NCBI GenBank assembly: GCA_030248295.1
Contig: JASANH010000091.1
Coordinates: 25,689 to 89,688, forward strand
Direction of reading: 5' to 3'
DNA from: Mesodorylaimus sp. YZB2_4
Lineage: Eukaryota > Nematoda > Enoplea > Dorylaimida > Dorylaimidae
DNA length: 64,000 nucleotides
A model generated the notes under the pieces. The model was not told where the DNA came from, searched no databases, and saw nothing but the letters and a program-made list of their open reading frames with translations. This document shows, in pieces, positions 46,613-58,342 of the stretch (positions are counted from its first letter, which is position 1; every line of letters begins with the position of its first letter). The translations under genes and the position numbers were made by a program.

Positions 46613-48045
46613 TTTTGTGGACGTTACCGGAGCGAGCGTGTTTGAAGCTTTTTATATATTGTCTAGACAGGATATAGGCTCCTTTTTTCTTCCATTATGT
46701 TCCCCCAAATAATCCGAGAATGTCGTCTGCTACGATGACGACTAATTGTTTTTCTTGGGCAGAAATCTCTCGTTTTTAAGGTTATTTGGTGTGGTGGGCT
46801 GGCTGGTGTATTTCGGGCGTGCATATGTTACCCGTACAGTATATTTGTTGTCTATCTAATCACGTTGACTGCTTTCTCTCTGCATAGCATGAATTGGAGA
46901 CTGCATATGTGGATTTGTTGATGGATCTAGGTTTGCGTTAGTTGTGCGTTGATGCTTTTAGCCTAATGAGGAATATTTACTGTTTCTGAGGCGGCTCTTT
47001 TTTTGAGTGGATTTGCTTCTTGTCGTCGTGTCTTACACGAGCATGAGAGTTTTTACTTTCGGTATTTGTTTTGGTAGTTTGCGTACGTTGTAGGCGGTGG
47101 TATCATTTAATGGCAGTCAAGATTTGAACGTCAGTAAGTGGAGTTTTATTTAGGTTTGACGAGAATTACGTAGCTAGGGCGTATGACACGTTGGCCATGT
47201 GGTCGTGATGATTTCCTCTGAAAACTGCCCTTTTGTACGGAAATAAATTCTGGTGGAGACACGACTGATTCGAGGCGGCAGGCAGCTGGGCTTTGGCTTC
47301 TATGCCCGCCCTGCCGCGATAGAGGGCCGACCCAGGCCGGTGAAACATTAGCCTGACGGGTGGCGCTCCCAGATGCCAGCTATGTGCAGAGTGTCGATTG
47401 CCAGTCGAGCCTGTACAGATGAGCTGATGAAAGCGCCGAAGTGTAAGGTTGGATAGAACCAAACCAGTCTGGACACAAACGGTGAATCTGTGGCTCTTGT
47501 GACCCTGGCGAATGGGGGAGAGTAATCGATCTGGTGGCTGAAAAATATCAACCCGTCGGGTTGATGTTTCAGCCGCGTGTATTGTCGCAAGACTGACGTC
47601 GGCCACAATCTCTCATGCGCCTGCCACATTGGTCACACTCTGAACCTTCGCGCCGGACTTTACCCAACGCCGAGCTGCTCTGCCGTCAACCCATGTTATC
47701 GCGCAGGAAATAGTGGTAAAGGCAGTTTCACAGATCCCAGCATAGGTTGACTGTGGCCTAGCGGCTGAGGGCCATAGTCGAGAAGTGTCAAGGTCAGCAA
47801 GCAGGATTCGCGTGGGCGCAGTGGTAGAGAGCGGTCTGTTCTTCTTCTCGCTCTCGACTCATGTGTCAATAAACAGACGCGGAAGCTCTGTGCCTCTATG
47901 CTCTAAGAATCAGTACCACGCCGTTTACCCACGTGGCAAGATCTGTTTTCTGCCCTACCCCAGATTGACTGATCTGATCAATATCCTAGTGATCTTTCGT
48001 CTGACCAACCTGGCACCCTAAAGAAAACCAGAAGGAACCACGGGA
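46613..48045. other. beta-Spectrin 3' flank with repeats
   Basis: The 3'UTR region is followed by a MITE-like copy (47499-47636) and a tRNA-like patch near 47810 (TGGGCGCAGTGGTAGAGAGC). No gene was recognised. Confidence 0.45.
47499..47636 (+). mobile_element. TGTAACC-ended MITE-like element
   Basis: The ends are degenerate (GTGACCCTGGCG and CATTGGTCAC). The core has GGGAGAGAGTAATCGAT-like sequence, AACCCGTCGGGTTGATGTTT and TTGTCGCAAGACT, as in the better copies. Confidence 0.55.
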
Positions 48046-48627
48046 TTGACTCCACCGGCCAAATCCCAATCGACGATCAGAGATTTTTTGGACAACTCAT
48101 CACCATCCCCCATCATTGACAACGTAGCCGATACGATGGCCAGCATGGGCATCAGTAAATCCTTGGAAACAGAGATCGACAGCATCGCCGCAAAGTTTAA
48201 CGACTTGGACTCTATCATTGACCAGCTCCTGACCAAGCACACTGCCCCGCTCAATCGCGCGCTTGAGATCAGCACGAAATCCATCAATGCGGCCAAGGAA
48301 CGGGTGGATACACTGGAGAATCGTACAGAAATGGTCGAACGAAATGCACGTATGTCCATCGGATGCTTCTTCAACTTCCCATGCAAGGAATTTGAGCTCG
48401 GGCCAAGAACCAAGGAAAAAGGCATAGTCATTCGAAATTCCCTGACCTCCGCAATGGGTATGGATGAAAACGATGTAGCCAGCATCTTCTTTCGGTCGAT
48501 AGTGTTAATTCCGATCAAAACCAAACCGACCTCGCAACGGTCCGTTTTAGTTTACCAGTTGCGAAGACAAACAGGCGGTCTGGGATCATTCAAAGAATCT
48601 GGGCTCTTACAACTCGAAGCGAGCTAA
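48046..48627 (+). pseudogene. Retrotransposon ORF1-like coiled-coil protein
   Basis: 193 codons. Residues about 25-105 form heptad-rich coiled coil (LETEIDSIAAKF, LDSIIDQLL, AAKERVDTLENR), followed by a compact domain with FFNFPCKEFE. This layout is typical of L1/Tx1 ORF1 nucleic-acid-binding proteins, which trimerise. No zinc knuckle is visible. Its assignment to the downstream RT is by position only. Confidence 0.55.
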
Positions 48628-49762
48628 TGATGGGAAGATCAAGAAAGGTGGGAGCGGAAAGATGATCAATCCTATTCGCTGGGCTGACGATCTCATCCGA
48701 AGCAACGGGATGAACGCAAACGTCGGTTCCAATATCGTGGTGGTGGTGGGTCGGTTCAGGAGAAAGGAGGAAAATTGGCTCGTTAGTGATCTTTGGTTTT
48801 TCGTGCTTTTGAGCAGAGGGCCGGGGATAGGTTGTGGTGGGATTGCCGATTGTACGCTTTTTATGATGCACTTGTTTCGGCCTCGACCGATTACTGGGAA
48901 GATTAGACACCAGGGTTATTTTTATACATACGTATCGTAGTATGCATCGCCCATGGAATATACGCCAAACGCTGCATTGGTAGGATGCCTGATTTGATGT
49001 TCCTTCTTGACATGGTCTTTTTTCTTTCTTTTTGTTTGCCTCTTGTCTGCTACATACTCCATGTGTGTGCTCGTGTGATAACCGGCCCTCTATTGACTTT
49101 CATGCCAATATGTGTTTACGCGCGGGTGGGGGAGGGAACAGTGTACCACCAAGATAAGTAAATAAACCACGAGCACACACACTCATTCAAATGGCATCAG
49201 CAAAAATCATGTTACAGAATCTAGTTTCTCTTCTATTTCAGTTGAGCTTTTGCCTGAACTATCTTCTGATCGCTCGGACCCTAGCCCACCCTGAAAATCT
49301 ATTTTTAGTTCTGGTATCTTCTTTTATAGCGAGGAGCTGGGGTCCAGAGCAGCCAGAGCCAGGTCACTCGATTGGAGTATCAAAAAAAAATCTGGTACCT
49401 TTATCTTAAGCGGGGATGGCCACAGCTCTGAACTCAATCTGGTGAACATTGTTTTAGCATGCTTATTATCGAATTATAGATCTGTTTTGTGTTGGCTACA
49501 CAGCAAGTGCCCAAGGAACGATAATCATAAACCAGATCACTTGAATATTGTGTATAGCTAACTAGTTACCTGGAGTTTTCTATAATTGCCGATTCGGCTG
49601 CTACTTGGGGGCACGTGTTCACATTCACTTTAAACCACCCCCCCCCCCCCCACGTTGGGTGGCGTGGCCAGGGAACCCATTGAATGCATAAAATTGTGGC
49701 AGGCAGTGTGCATCGTGCACACACATAACCGTTATGGCGCATAATTTTGTACTACTTCTAAC

Positions 49763-50440
49763 GTGCGTGGAATCAGTTCGGAACTAAAAAGAAAGGAGAT
49801 ATTTATTTACTTGAAGGAAAGGAAGTTTGCTATCAGTTTCCTGCAAGAAACACACAGCGTGGAAAATCAGGAGGTCGCTAGGCAACAGCAATGGGGTGTT
49901 TCCCGCAGTATCTATTTCTCGCATGGCACAAATAATGCATTTGGGGTAGCTATCATATTTCGACGAGGCCTGGACGTGAAAGTTAATCGTGTTTGGAGAG
50001 ATCGTGAGGGCTAGTGTCTGATTCTGGATGTACAGGCAGACGATTTTAAGGGAGTTCTAGTTAATCTCCACAGTCCTACTGTAGCTGTGGCGCAATTAGA
50101 ATTCTTTCGACGCATTCACCTGGCGCTCACGCTGTTTAACTCGCAAAATCTACCAATCATTATCGGCGGAGACATGAACGTCGTTTTTGACCATAAGATG
50201 GACAATGCGGGCGGACGAAACTACCACTACAAAAAACCAGTTGTCCGAGTTAAAGAGAACATACAGTCAGACTGGAATTTGATGCATTGTTGGAGGGAGA
50301 TGAACCCGACGACAAGACAATATACATGGCAGCAACCGCACCCGCTGGTCAAATGCCGCTTAGACTACTGGCTGTTACCCGCTGACTTGATGCACCAAGC
50401 AGAAAATTGTCTCATAAAAAAGCGCGATTCGTACAGACCA
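49763..50440 (+). pseudogene. Retrotransposon endonuclease domain (broken)
   Basis: APE-type endonuclease motifs: FLQETHS (catalytic Glu), IIIGGDMNVVFDHKMDN (Asp/Asn) and YTWQQPHPLVKCRLDYWL (RxDY). An in-frame TAG at about 50012-50014 interrupts it, and the frame is lost near 50440. The usual final SDH motif appears only in another frame (SSDFKVRD). Confidence 0.75.
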
Positions 50441-50689
50441 AAAAAGTGTGGTCTTCCGACTTCAAGGTCCGCGATATCGTCCTCGGGGCAGAGGTATTTG
50501 GAGATTAAACACAATGATTCTGCACCATGAACAGTACAAAACACTGGTGGAGGGAAAAACAGTAGCAGAAACTGAAGACTGGGATGCACGACAGAGATGG
50601 GATTTCCTGAAAATAGTTATCAGAAACCTATCTATGGAAATAGTCAGCGGACCTGAATTCTCGTAGGGCGCACCGGAGACGCCAGCTCC

Positions 50690-51990
50690 AACTGCTAATT
50701 GATGACCTCGAGTCACGTGATGGGCTCTTATCACGACAAGTACTAAATCTGTTGGAGGCTGCCAGAGTCGAACTTGAAACGCTGATGCAAGACGATGCTC
50801 GCCGAGCAATTTTGCGCTCGCGAGTTCGACGGCTGGCCTACGGAGAAAAGCCCAACAGATACTTTCTCAGCCTTGAAAAACGCAATTCTGTGCGAAAATG
50901 CGTGTCAAAAGTAAAGATGTCAACTGAACAGGACTTGACGGACACGAAGGATATCTTAAACGCCTCGCAAGAATTTTACTCAGGAATCTACACGAAAGAG
51001 GTTATTGAAATCGCAACTATCCAGGACTGGCTGGATCACGCCGCGGAGAGTGACCAACGAACATTATCAGACGAAGCGCGGGCTTCTCTTGAGCAGCCGA
51101 TACCTAAGAACGAATACCACCGCGCAATGAATAGTATGGCTACTCGGAAAGCTCCAGGCCGCGATGGATTACCCGTTGAATGGTACCGTCTTTTCTGGGA
51201 ATCCATAAAGGAGGCGTTCATGAGATCCATGCAAGCTTCTCTTGATAAGGGTGATCTGGCTCCTTCCCAGAAGCAAGGGGTAATTACACTTCTGCCGAAG
51301 CCTGGCAAGGATACAGCATTTTTGAACAGCTGGAGGCCGATAACGCTCCTGAACTGTGACTATAAGATCCTGGCAAAGGCGCTTGCTAACCGTGTCAAAA
51401 GACACATCGGTTCCCTAATTCATGTCAATCAAACTGGGTTTGTGGCTGGTCGGTATATCGGAGAGAATATTCGAATGGCGCTAGACATTATTGAGGAACT
51501 GCAAGATGACCCGCATCGGTAAAGGCTGCTGCTGACTTTGGACTTGGAGAAAGCCTTTGATACAGTCAGCTGGGACTTTATGACAGTGGCATTAGAATAC
51601 AAAAATTTCGGACCGAAGTTTATCTCAGCAGTCAAGACGCTCTATCGGGGAGCTACTAGCGAAGCCGTCAATAAAGGCTACGTCTCTGGCCGGGTAGAAC
51701 TAGGGCGGGGCATACGCCAAGGATATCCCCTCTCCCCTTATCTCTTCATCATAGCCCTTGACTTCTTGGCGACAGCCTTGGAATCTGCACCAGGTGTTCA
51801 CGGGGTAACAGTACATGGAATCGAATACCTGAGCAGCCAGTTTGCTGATGACACAACACTCTTTTCGAACAATTTAGAATCAGCGGAGACTGCACTTAAA
51901 GTTGTAGAAGAATTCGGACAAGTATCAGGGCTAAAAAAAATAAGTCCAAAACAGAATGCTTGGGACTTGGCAGGAATCATAAGGACATAA
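50690..51990 (+). pseudogene. Retrotransposon reverse transcriptase (broken)
   Basis: RT motifs in order: KAPGRDGLPVEWY, LLPKPGKD, WRPITLLNCDYKILAKALAN, GFVAGRYIGENIRM, LDLEKAFDTVSW (first catalytic Asp), GIRQGYPLSPYLFI and FADDTTLF (catalytic Asp pair). The motif style (WRPITLLN, RQGYPLSP) is that of L1/Tx1 elements. An in-frame TAA at 51520-51522 and loss of frame after about 51950 show it is dead. Confidence 0.85.
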
Positions 51991-52439
51991 TCCTTCAAGA
52001 GGAATTGAACGGGTAAGTCAGATACGCATCCTAGGAATAACATTCGCGTATGATCGCTCTATCATGTTGGCTCGTAACTTTAATGACAAAATAGAAGTCG
52101 TGGAAAAGGCAATCGAGGACTGGCAGAAACGACGGCTAACTTTGTTCGGGAACGTACTGGTATGAAACCAACTGTTAAGCGCTTAGATGGTATAATCGCT
52201 AATGAATGTCACGGCCCCTGCGGAAGCACTGAAGAAATTAGGAACTCTGATAAAGCAGTTTCTGTGACAGGGTCGTCCCCCAAAAATCCGCCATGATGTG
52301 CTTATGGAGGCCGTGATGTGCTTCTGGGGTTAATGTTGGAGGAGTCCAAGCTCCTGACGTTATCGTCACTTTGGTGAGTTTGAGGTCATCCTGGATGAAA
52401 CGAGTCCTGCTCAACCCAGTAGCACCATGGACCAGAATC

Positions 52440-53463
52440 GGTTTCATGCGATCGACGGAGTTGGTGGATTGCCTTTCTTGCTTGCGTGCATTTTGACCTG
52501 TCTAAGATCAAGGTGAATCACCCCACGTTTTATGCGGATATTTTGAGCGTCTATAAATGGATGCCTGACTCCCGCATCTGTGACGTGGAATCGCCTGATC
52601 TCCTGGCTGTGCAGCTGGTATGTAATAACCGTTTTATCCTGGTGGGAGGCCAAGCGTGTTTTTCGAGTATCTACGAGATGGACCCCAATCCAAAGTAGTG
52701 GCATGGTTTGATGAAACGGGCCGCGCTCTGCCCTGGCCCCTGCTGGCGGCTCGTACCGATGGTCGCCTGGCACACATCCAATATAGGCAAATAATCTCAG
52801 CCATTCCCACGAAGTGGAAGGCGATGTTACAACAGGCCCTTTTGTACCAAAATAAATGTTGTCTGTTCGCCCAGCTTGGGCGAAAGCTGCCAAAAATAGA
52901 TATATCACCTCCCGCAAATCTACGCCAGCTGGGCAGGCGCGATGGTGCGCCTTGCATGTAATTCTCATCGAATGGCCTCGGTCGGATGTCTGGAACCTGT
53001 GCCATAAACTCGAAGTGCCAAATAAAATTCCGCACCGCACACTTGCAGCTCCTTCCAAGCTGCACCAATGGTGAATGAGAGAATCCAGTGAACGCGATTC
53101 ATGCGGTGCAGAATCAGATACAATCGAGCATATGCTAATCACATGCCCACGCAATGCGGTCGTTTGGTGTAGGATACTTGCTTGGTTCGAGCAAATTGAG
53201 CAGATCAGCCTCTACTGGACCAGTAATCACTTACTTTTCGGATTAGTTCAGCCACAGCTCTCTCACGACGTTCGTAAACGACTGAACACCATTGTACTGC
53301 TTGCTAAGCATTACATATACTCAAGCCGGCGCGAAGAATCAATTACCTTCTCCGCTATCGCATTTGAGTTTGTTCTAAAGCCATATCTGTTGCGTGCATG
53401 GCACATGGCTCAATCTTTAGGGAATGTGTGCCAATTTGAATCATTATGGAATGCGTATATGTA
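52440..53463 (+). pseudogene. Retrotransposon ORF2 C-terminal region (degenerate)
   Basis: Frame-shifting fragments include an LHQW motif, then RDSCGAESDTIEHMLITCP, a Cys-x-His-x-Cys cluster typical of the end of Tx1/L1 and related ORF2 proteins, and a last open stretch to 53463 (VWCRILAWFEQI, FGLVQP). Part of the RT-to-C-terminal connection (52050-52440) is badly scrambled. Confidence 0.6.
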
Positions 53464-54023
53464 GTGCAAATCTCCTTCTCCTTCCTCCTTTCTTTCTTTT
53501 TTTCTTTATTCTCACAATAAAGAAAAAGTCAGCAAGCAAAACGCGGAACACATCCACTGGACTTAAGCCATTCACGTCAGTCAGGATGTACTGCAAAAGA
53601 CCAGATACTGTTGTGCCAATTATAGTCGGTTTCACACACGCCTGTCGAAAAGCTTTTTGCGCCCTTGCCGCTTTCGGAAAATTTTTCTCGAAATCTTACT
53701 CGACAACAAGGATTCATGCGGGGGACAATTTTGCAGAAAAAAATGCGCCCTCTCGAAAATTTAAGAAAAATCTGAAAACGAAAAATCTCGCTTTCAAGTT
53801 ACATCTCCTCGATAGAGTACATTTTTCCTTGCAAAATTTCCGCTGACATCAACTTAGGTTGTCGTTGAAAATTTCGAGAAAAATCGCTTGAAAGCGGCAG
53901 CTGCGAATTTTGCACAGTTGCCGCTTACAGTAAACCATAGCATAGCACTTGGCGCACACGTCCCTATCGTATCACCACAGTGACTTCCTGCGACTGACCT
54001 CCAGTGCCAAACTTTCAGACTAA

Positions 54024-54461
54024 CAAGGGAACATCGCCAACCGTTAAGTCGAATTTTGGAAAACCATAAATTGTGACATGTTCCTGGGTGCAAAAGAAAG
54101 CTCTGTGCAAAATATAAGAGGCGTCTGGCCAACTGGTCAGTGCGAAGAGTACAGTGAAATTTTCAAATTCTGCTAGATTTTTTGGTTTTTTCCAGAAAAA
54201 AACCCCAAACCCGAGTTTGGAAGCTCAAACTCCGAACTCCGAGCCCAAAAACCCAGTTTGGAAAGAACTTTGCGTGTTTTTCTCAACGCTCATCGTCAGC
54301 TTCGTTAACACACAAAAATTCGGGACTTTAGACGCTGACCACTGCTGACCAGTTGGCCAGACGCCTCTAATATTTTGCGCAAAGCTTTCTTTTGCACCCA
54401 GGAACATGTCACAATTTTTGGTTTTCCAAAGTTCGACTTCACGGTTGGCGATGTTCCCTTG
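54024..54461. mobile_element. Harbinger-like foldback element with TAA target duplication
   Basis: A 438-bp insertion begins CAAGGGAACATCGCCAACCG and ends CGGTTGGCGATGTTCCCTTG. Its inverted arms are long (about 120 bp) and pair closely (54024-54145 against 54345-54461). TAA flanks both sides (54021-54023 and 54462-54464), and the empty-site copy has a single TAA at 56508-56510. A 3-bp TWA target duplication is characteristic of PIF/Harbinger elements. No transposase is encoded. Confidence 0.8.
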
Positions 54462-54528
54462 TAACTTATCCCCTGCTAGAAAACGGGTACGTTATGACCT
54501 GCATGAGGCCTTCTCTGTGTAATGTGTG

Positions 54529-55637
54529 CAGGGTTCCCACCACCCTCTAAATCCTCTAAATCCTCAAAAACCTACTCTGATTTCTATACCCTCCCCTAAA
54601 TCCTCTAATCCTTTTTTAATTTGGCGGACCCTCCTCTAAAATTTGGCTTCCCTCCCATAATCATGGTCTCCATGACATGCTGGAAGAAAAGTTCTGAATT
54701 GGCGCCAGAGATCGGAGAGAAATCAGTTGCGAAGGAAAATATAAGAAATAAATAAGGAGTGTTGCTGATGGTCAAGGGCACTTTTTTCGGAATCAGGGTT
54801 CTTCGCGTATGAGCCTATTTTACCTACTGATGCACACTTTTTTGAAATTTCTCTTTCCGATTTATCAATCAGGCGATAAGCGGAAATTGAATGCATGTAG
54901 GCGATACAGGCCTAAATACGCCCAAACATAGGTACCTAAGCCATGCCAGCATTTCTCTGGCCCCTAGAATTGCTGCTGCTGTACGTACAGTACATGCTGC
55001 GGCAGAATCCTAGCATCCTTTCGCCTCATGCATGCAGACTCTCGATGCTTAAACGTCGGCATCGGGATCATGATCTTTGTATGGTTTAGAAGCATGCGAA
55101 GAAACGATCTTGCCTGGAATCTCGCTTTGCGGGCTTGAAGGGATAAGTGGGATTTACGTTTCGGGTGCCCCGGTGGCTCAGTTGGTAGGTCGGTGGGCGA
55201 CCTCTCTTCTCGCCTAATATCATCCTGGTGCTGGCACAGGATGCCCTCGTGTGGAGGTGCTCATAGTGGAGACACATAGGAGGGAAGTTGCCGTGAGAGC
55301 TGGTCACCTCATGGCCTCGCTTATCCTATCAGGACTGCTGGCCAAGGCAAACCAGGTTGGAAGTCGAGGGGGAAGTAGGCCCAACCCACAAAAATTAATA
55401 CGAGAAAGAGGATATACTTTGGCCTAGTAATAACTTGTCCATGGCGTTGATTTTGTGTTAAGATGATATGTAGCCTGCAGCGGTAGAGTATAAATGAGAC
55501 TTCAGGCCTGAAAAGTTACTTTTGTGACCAGTTTGGCAAAAAATATGTTCAAAATCTCCTTAAAATCTAAAAGAATTCTGCTCTAAATCCTCTGAAACCT
55601 CCTTTGAATTCGTCCTATCAAGCTGGTGGGAGCTCTG
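54529..55637. mobile_element. CAGGGTTCCCACC-ended insertion, possible hAT relative
   Basis: An 1109-bp insertion relative to the empty-site copy at about 56571. The left end is CAGGGTTCCCACCA, and the right end reverse-complements to CAGAGCTCCCACCA. Subterminal CTAAATCCTCTAAATCCT repeats occur at both ends. CAGGG-type ends suit hAT elements. Flanks share TGTGTG but no clean 8-bp duplication is resolved. A tRNA-like head (GGTGGCTCAGTTGGTAGG) lies inside near 55170. Confidence 0.6.
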
Positions 55638-55746
55638 TGTGTGTTGTTGCCTCCAAACCGTTGCATTCTGCGGTTTCAAATTGTGAAAACTGTTCGGGGG
55701 GTGGGGGACAAGTACCAACAGCATCTGATACGGGGGTCGCCTATGT

Positions 55747-55942
55747 GTAACCCTCGTGCCTGGTAGGCCATGGCGAGTGGGAGAGAGTAATCGATACTCT
55801 CCCCTGGCTGGGAGACGTCAACCCCTTGGGTTGACGTTTCAGCCGTAGGTATATTCGCAAGACTTGCCTGCTCCAGTCGGAGTTTTTGTCCCGCCGACTT
55901 CGGTCGGCCACCTCCCTCCTACGCCTTCCAGGCCTGGTTACA
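55747..55942 (+). mobile_element. TGTAACC-ended MITE-like element (long copy)
   Basis: It begins TGTAACCCTCGTGCCTGGTA and ends CCAGGCCTGGTTACA. The interior has GAGAGAGTAATCGATACTCT, the self-complementary GTCAACCCCTTGGGTTGAC, TCGCAAGACTTGCC and GACTTCGGTCGGCC. Much of the element can fold on itself. Confidence 0.75.
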
Positions 55943-56189
55943 CTGGCGTCACAGACCTTGGGGCCATCCAGAGTGGTGTAAGTCCCCGTCGAACCGCTGG
56001 GTGCGCCCATGTTCGTCACGGTCTAGGGCGGATAGACCAACACTGGCACGGCCAGCCTAGCCAGCTGGTCCCAGTACCGTCTGCACTGCGGAGGCAGTGT
56101 GAGGTCGGCCCTCTATCTTATTGGGAGGGGGAGGTCTTCCTTCCGGGAAGAGCGACGGGGTCGTCGCTTCTTCTGTCGATGGGAGGAAT

Positions 56190-56370
56190 GTAACCCCCCG
56201 CCTGGTAGGCCATGGCGAGTGGGAGAGAGTAATCGATACTCTCCCCTGGCTGGGAAACGTCAACCCCTCGGGTTGATGTTTCAGCCGTAGGTATAGTCGC
56301 AAGACTTGCCTGCTCCAGTCGGAGTTTTTGTCCCGCCGACTCCCTCCTACGCCTGCCAGGCCAGGTTACA
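56190..56370 (+). mobile_element. TGTAACC-ended MITE-like element (second long copy)
   Basis: It begins GTAACCCCCCGCCTGGTAGG and ends CTGCCAGGCCAGGTTACA. The body is almost identical to the copy at 55747, apart from a short deletion after GCCGAC, which suggests recent spread or local duplication. Confidence 0.75.
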
Positions 56371-56702
56371 TATGTAACAACCCCCCTTGCCGACCAAGCG
56401 GCCATTTTGTATTGAGGTCTAGATGGACCATCGCTGGACCTCCGCTAGGGAAAGTCCAAGACAATCTGTACTTCCTGCGACTGACCTCCAGTGCCAAACT
56501 TCTAGACTAACTTATCCCCTGCTCGAAAACGGGTACGTTATGACCTGCATGAGGCCTTCTCTGTGTAATGTTTATTGCTGTCTCTAAACCGTTGCATTCT
56601 GCGGTTTCAAATTGTGAAAACTGTTCGGGGGGGGGGGGGGGGGGGGGGTTTCGAAATATTTGCTGAGGATTCTTTTCTGTGATTGTGTTTTCTTCAATTC
56701 AG

Positions 56703-58342
56703 GTTTCCCTTTGCGTGAAAATGTTAATGCGACCGAGTGTCTGTGGTATCACGACCACTTGCTGTCAGCAGGAGAAGATGTAAAACTATGGGACGTCGAA
56801 AAATGCATGGAGATTTCGAGATTCTTCGCAGGAGAAGACGAAGGCGCGGCGGCGGCTTATTTGTCCCTATGTCCGAGCGAACCGCGTGAGTAAAGCATTC
56901 ATTTTTTCGAGATTGATTTACAAACACAAGCGGTGGTGTTCAGATTTGATTGCTAGCGGGTATACTGGCGGTAGGATCAGAATCTGGGACACCCGCTCGC
57001 CCAGTTACGATGGTATGGACACGATCAACGGGTAAGTTTTCGCGAGCTAACAACAGGATTTTGTTGGCCGCTCTCAGCTTCATGTCTGGCGGCGTCTCCG
57101 CGCTTTTGTACCACGGCATGGAGTCAGTCATATCTGGCGGCGTAAAGGAAAAGTACGCGCTCGCCTGTCAGTTTTTTTTCATTTTGAGCAAGATTATTCA
57201 TTTTAGGGGAATTCGATTTTGAGACTTGCGTAATATTGGCACTGGCGACATGGACTCGACGCCTCGCCTTGTACTCAACCTGGCCGACGATCTCGATGGT
57301 AGCGTCGAATTATTTTCTTCGTTTTGTACCGAGCCCTACACCAGAAATACGCTTTACGCGGCCTGCACCAACGATGTGGTGTATTCGTTCAACCTGGCGA
57401 GCGAATCTAGTCAACCTTGTGAGTAGCTGATTTGATTATGCACTGATGTTTTCATCAAATACACACAGGCAACCCACCCATTTTTAAATTCAATCTTTTG
57501 TTGAAAAGTTAGCATTTTAGGCGGGGACAACCTTCGGGAGAAGGGTTTTAAAAAAATACGTTTAGATTCGAGCTTCGCATGTTAAAAGTATGAAATTAGT
57601 CGCTCCTTTTCTCCGAGCAAAACCGGAAATGTTTGCTGCTGGAAAGTCCCATGGGCATGTTATCCATAGTCAGGGGGAATACAAGGATGAAAAGTGGGAG
57701 TTTCAAGGTGAAAGTCAGGGAAAAGTGGGTGGCTCCGTTTTCAAGGCTTACATTTTGAATCGTTGTCTTTTCTGACGACCTTTTGATCATACTGTAAATC
57801 AGGTGAAACTAATTTAGGAGTGCTGCGACAGCGCTAACAGAATCAGGGGGATAATTGTTGTCTGGAAAGCCTAGAATAATCAGGGAGAACTATTTCTGCG
57901 CCTTGTATGTCCCTGATAGTCTCATAGACATGATCATGGTTTTATCTTTTCAGTGAAACGGCATCAAGGTTGCAAGACATCTTATGAAACCCGAGTGGCC
58001 GTCTGTCCAAGCATGGGCTATTTGGTAGCGAGCTACGCCCCTGGACACGGCAAAATTGCCCCCGATAATACGACTGTGGCAGTAATTTGGTCCATCGATT
58101 CGGAAGCGCCCATGTATCAGCTGGAATTTGGCAAATCCGAGTTCGAACTCGATGTACTCGATGAATACGGCTCCATGTTCGCTAGGGCGATTGCGTGGAA
58201 CGATCGGATGGAGCTGCTGACGTTCGCTGAGCTCCGCGACTACGACTTCACCGTTCGGCATCTGTGGACTGTCGACGACTCCATCGATCCGCCACCAAGT
58301 TTAGCGAAGTGTCGCAAGTTCGGGGAGAAACAAGAACAATAG
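56703..58342 (+). CDS. WD-repeat protein, 5' end not found
   Basis: Exons with sound borders: 56703-56885 (ECLWYHDHLLSAGEDVKLWD), 56944-57031 (LIASGYTGGRIRIWDT), 57078 to about 57140-57152 (SGGVSALLYHGMESVISGG), about 57207-57418 (LYAACTNDVVYSFNL) and 57954-58342 (terminal, TAG). The VKLWD and IRIWDT endings are WD40 blade signatures. The join between the third and fourth exons is uncertain. No combination of the obvious donor and acceptor keeps one frame through 57207-57300, so there is either a small extra intron (57230-57310) or a frameshift. No start-codon exon was found in the repeat-filled 3 kb upstream, so the gene may begin beyond the retrotransposon or be truncated. I do not recognise the orthologue. 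Confidence 0.6.

Larger units (their letters stand above)
48010..53525 (+). mobile_element. L1/Tx1-type non-LTR retrotransposon, inactive
   Basis: Order: an ORF1-like coiled-coil frame (48046-48627), an apurinic endonuclease region (about 49763-50440), reverse transcriptase (about 50700-51990), a degenerate C-terminal region with a Cys/His cluster near 53105-53150, then an AATAAA at 53516 and a pyrimidine-rich 3' end. The order and RT motifs fit the L1/Tx1 group. It is disabled by in-frame stops in the endonuclease and RT, plus frame changes. The 1.1 kb between the ORF1-like frame and the endonuclease has no recognised coding and a 14-base C run (49638-49651), so ORF1 and ORF2 parts may come from separate insertions or be split by another one. 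Confidence 0.8.
53975..56648. repeat. Repeat unit present twice, one copy filled by two insertions
   Basis: A unit of roughly 170 bp is uninterrupted at 56468-56648 (CTTCCTGCGACTGACCTCCA through CTGTTCGGGG). The other copy, spread over about 53977-55710, has the same sequence in order but is split by insertions 54024-54461 and 54529-55637. The uninterrupted copy therefore acts as a paralogous empty site. Confidence 0.85.

Noticed and set aside
52444..53154. 236-codon minus-strand open frame
   Set aside because: It is antisense to the retrotransposon ORF2 C-terminal region, whose Cys/His cluster explains the sequence.
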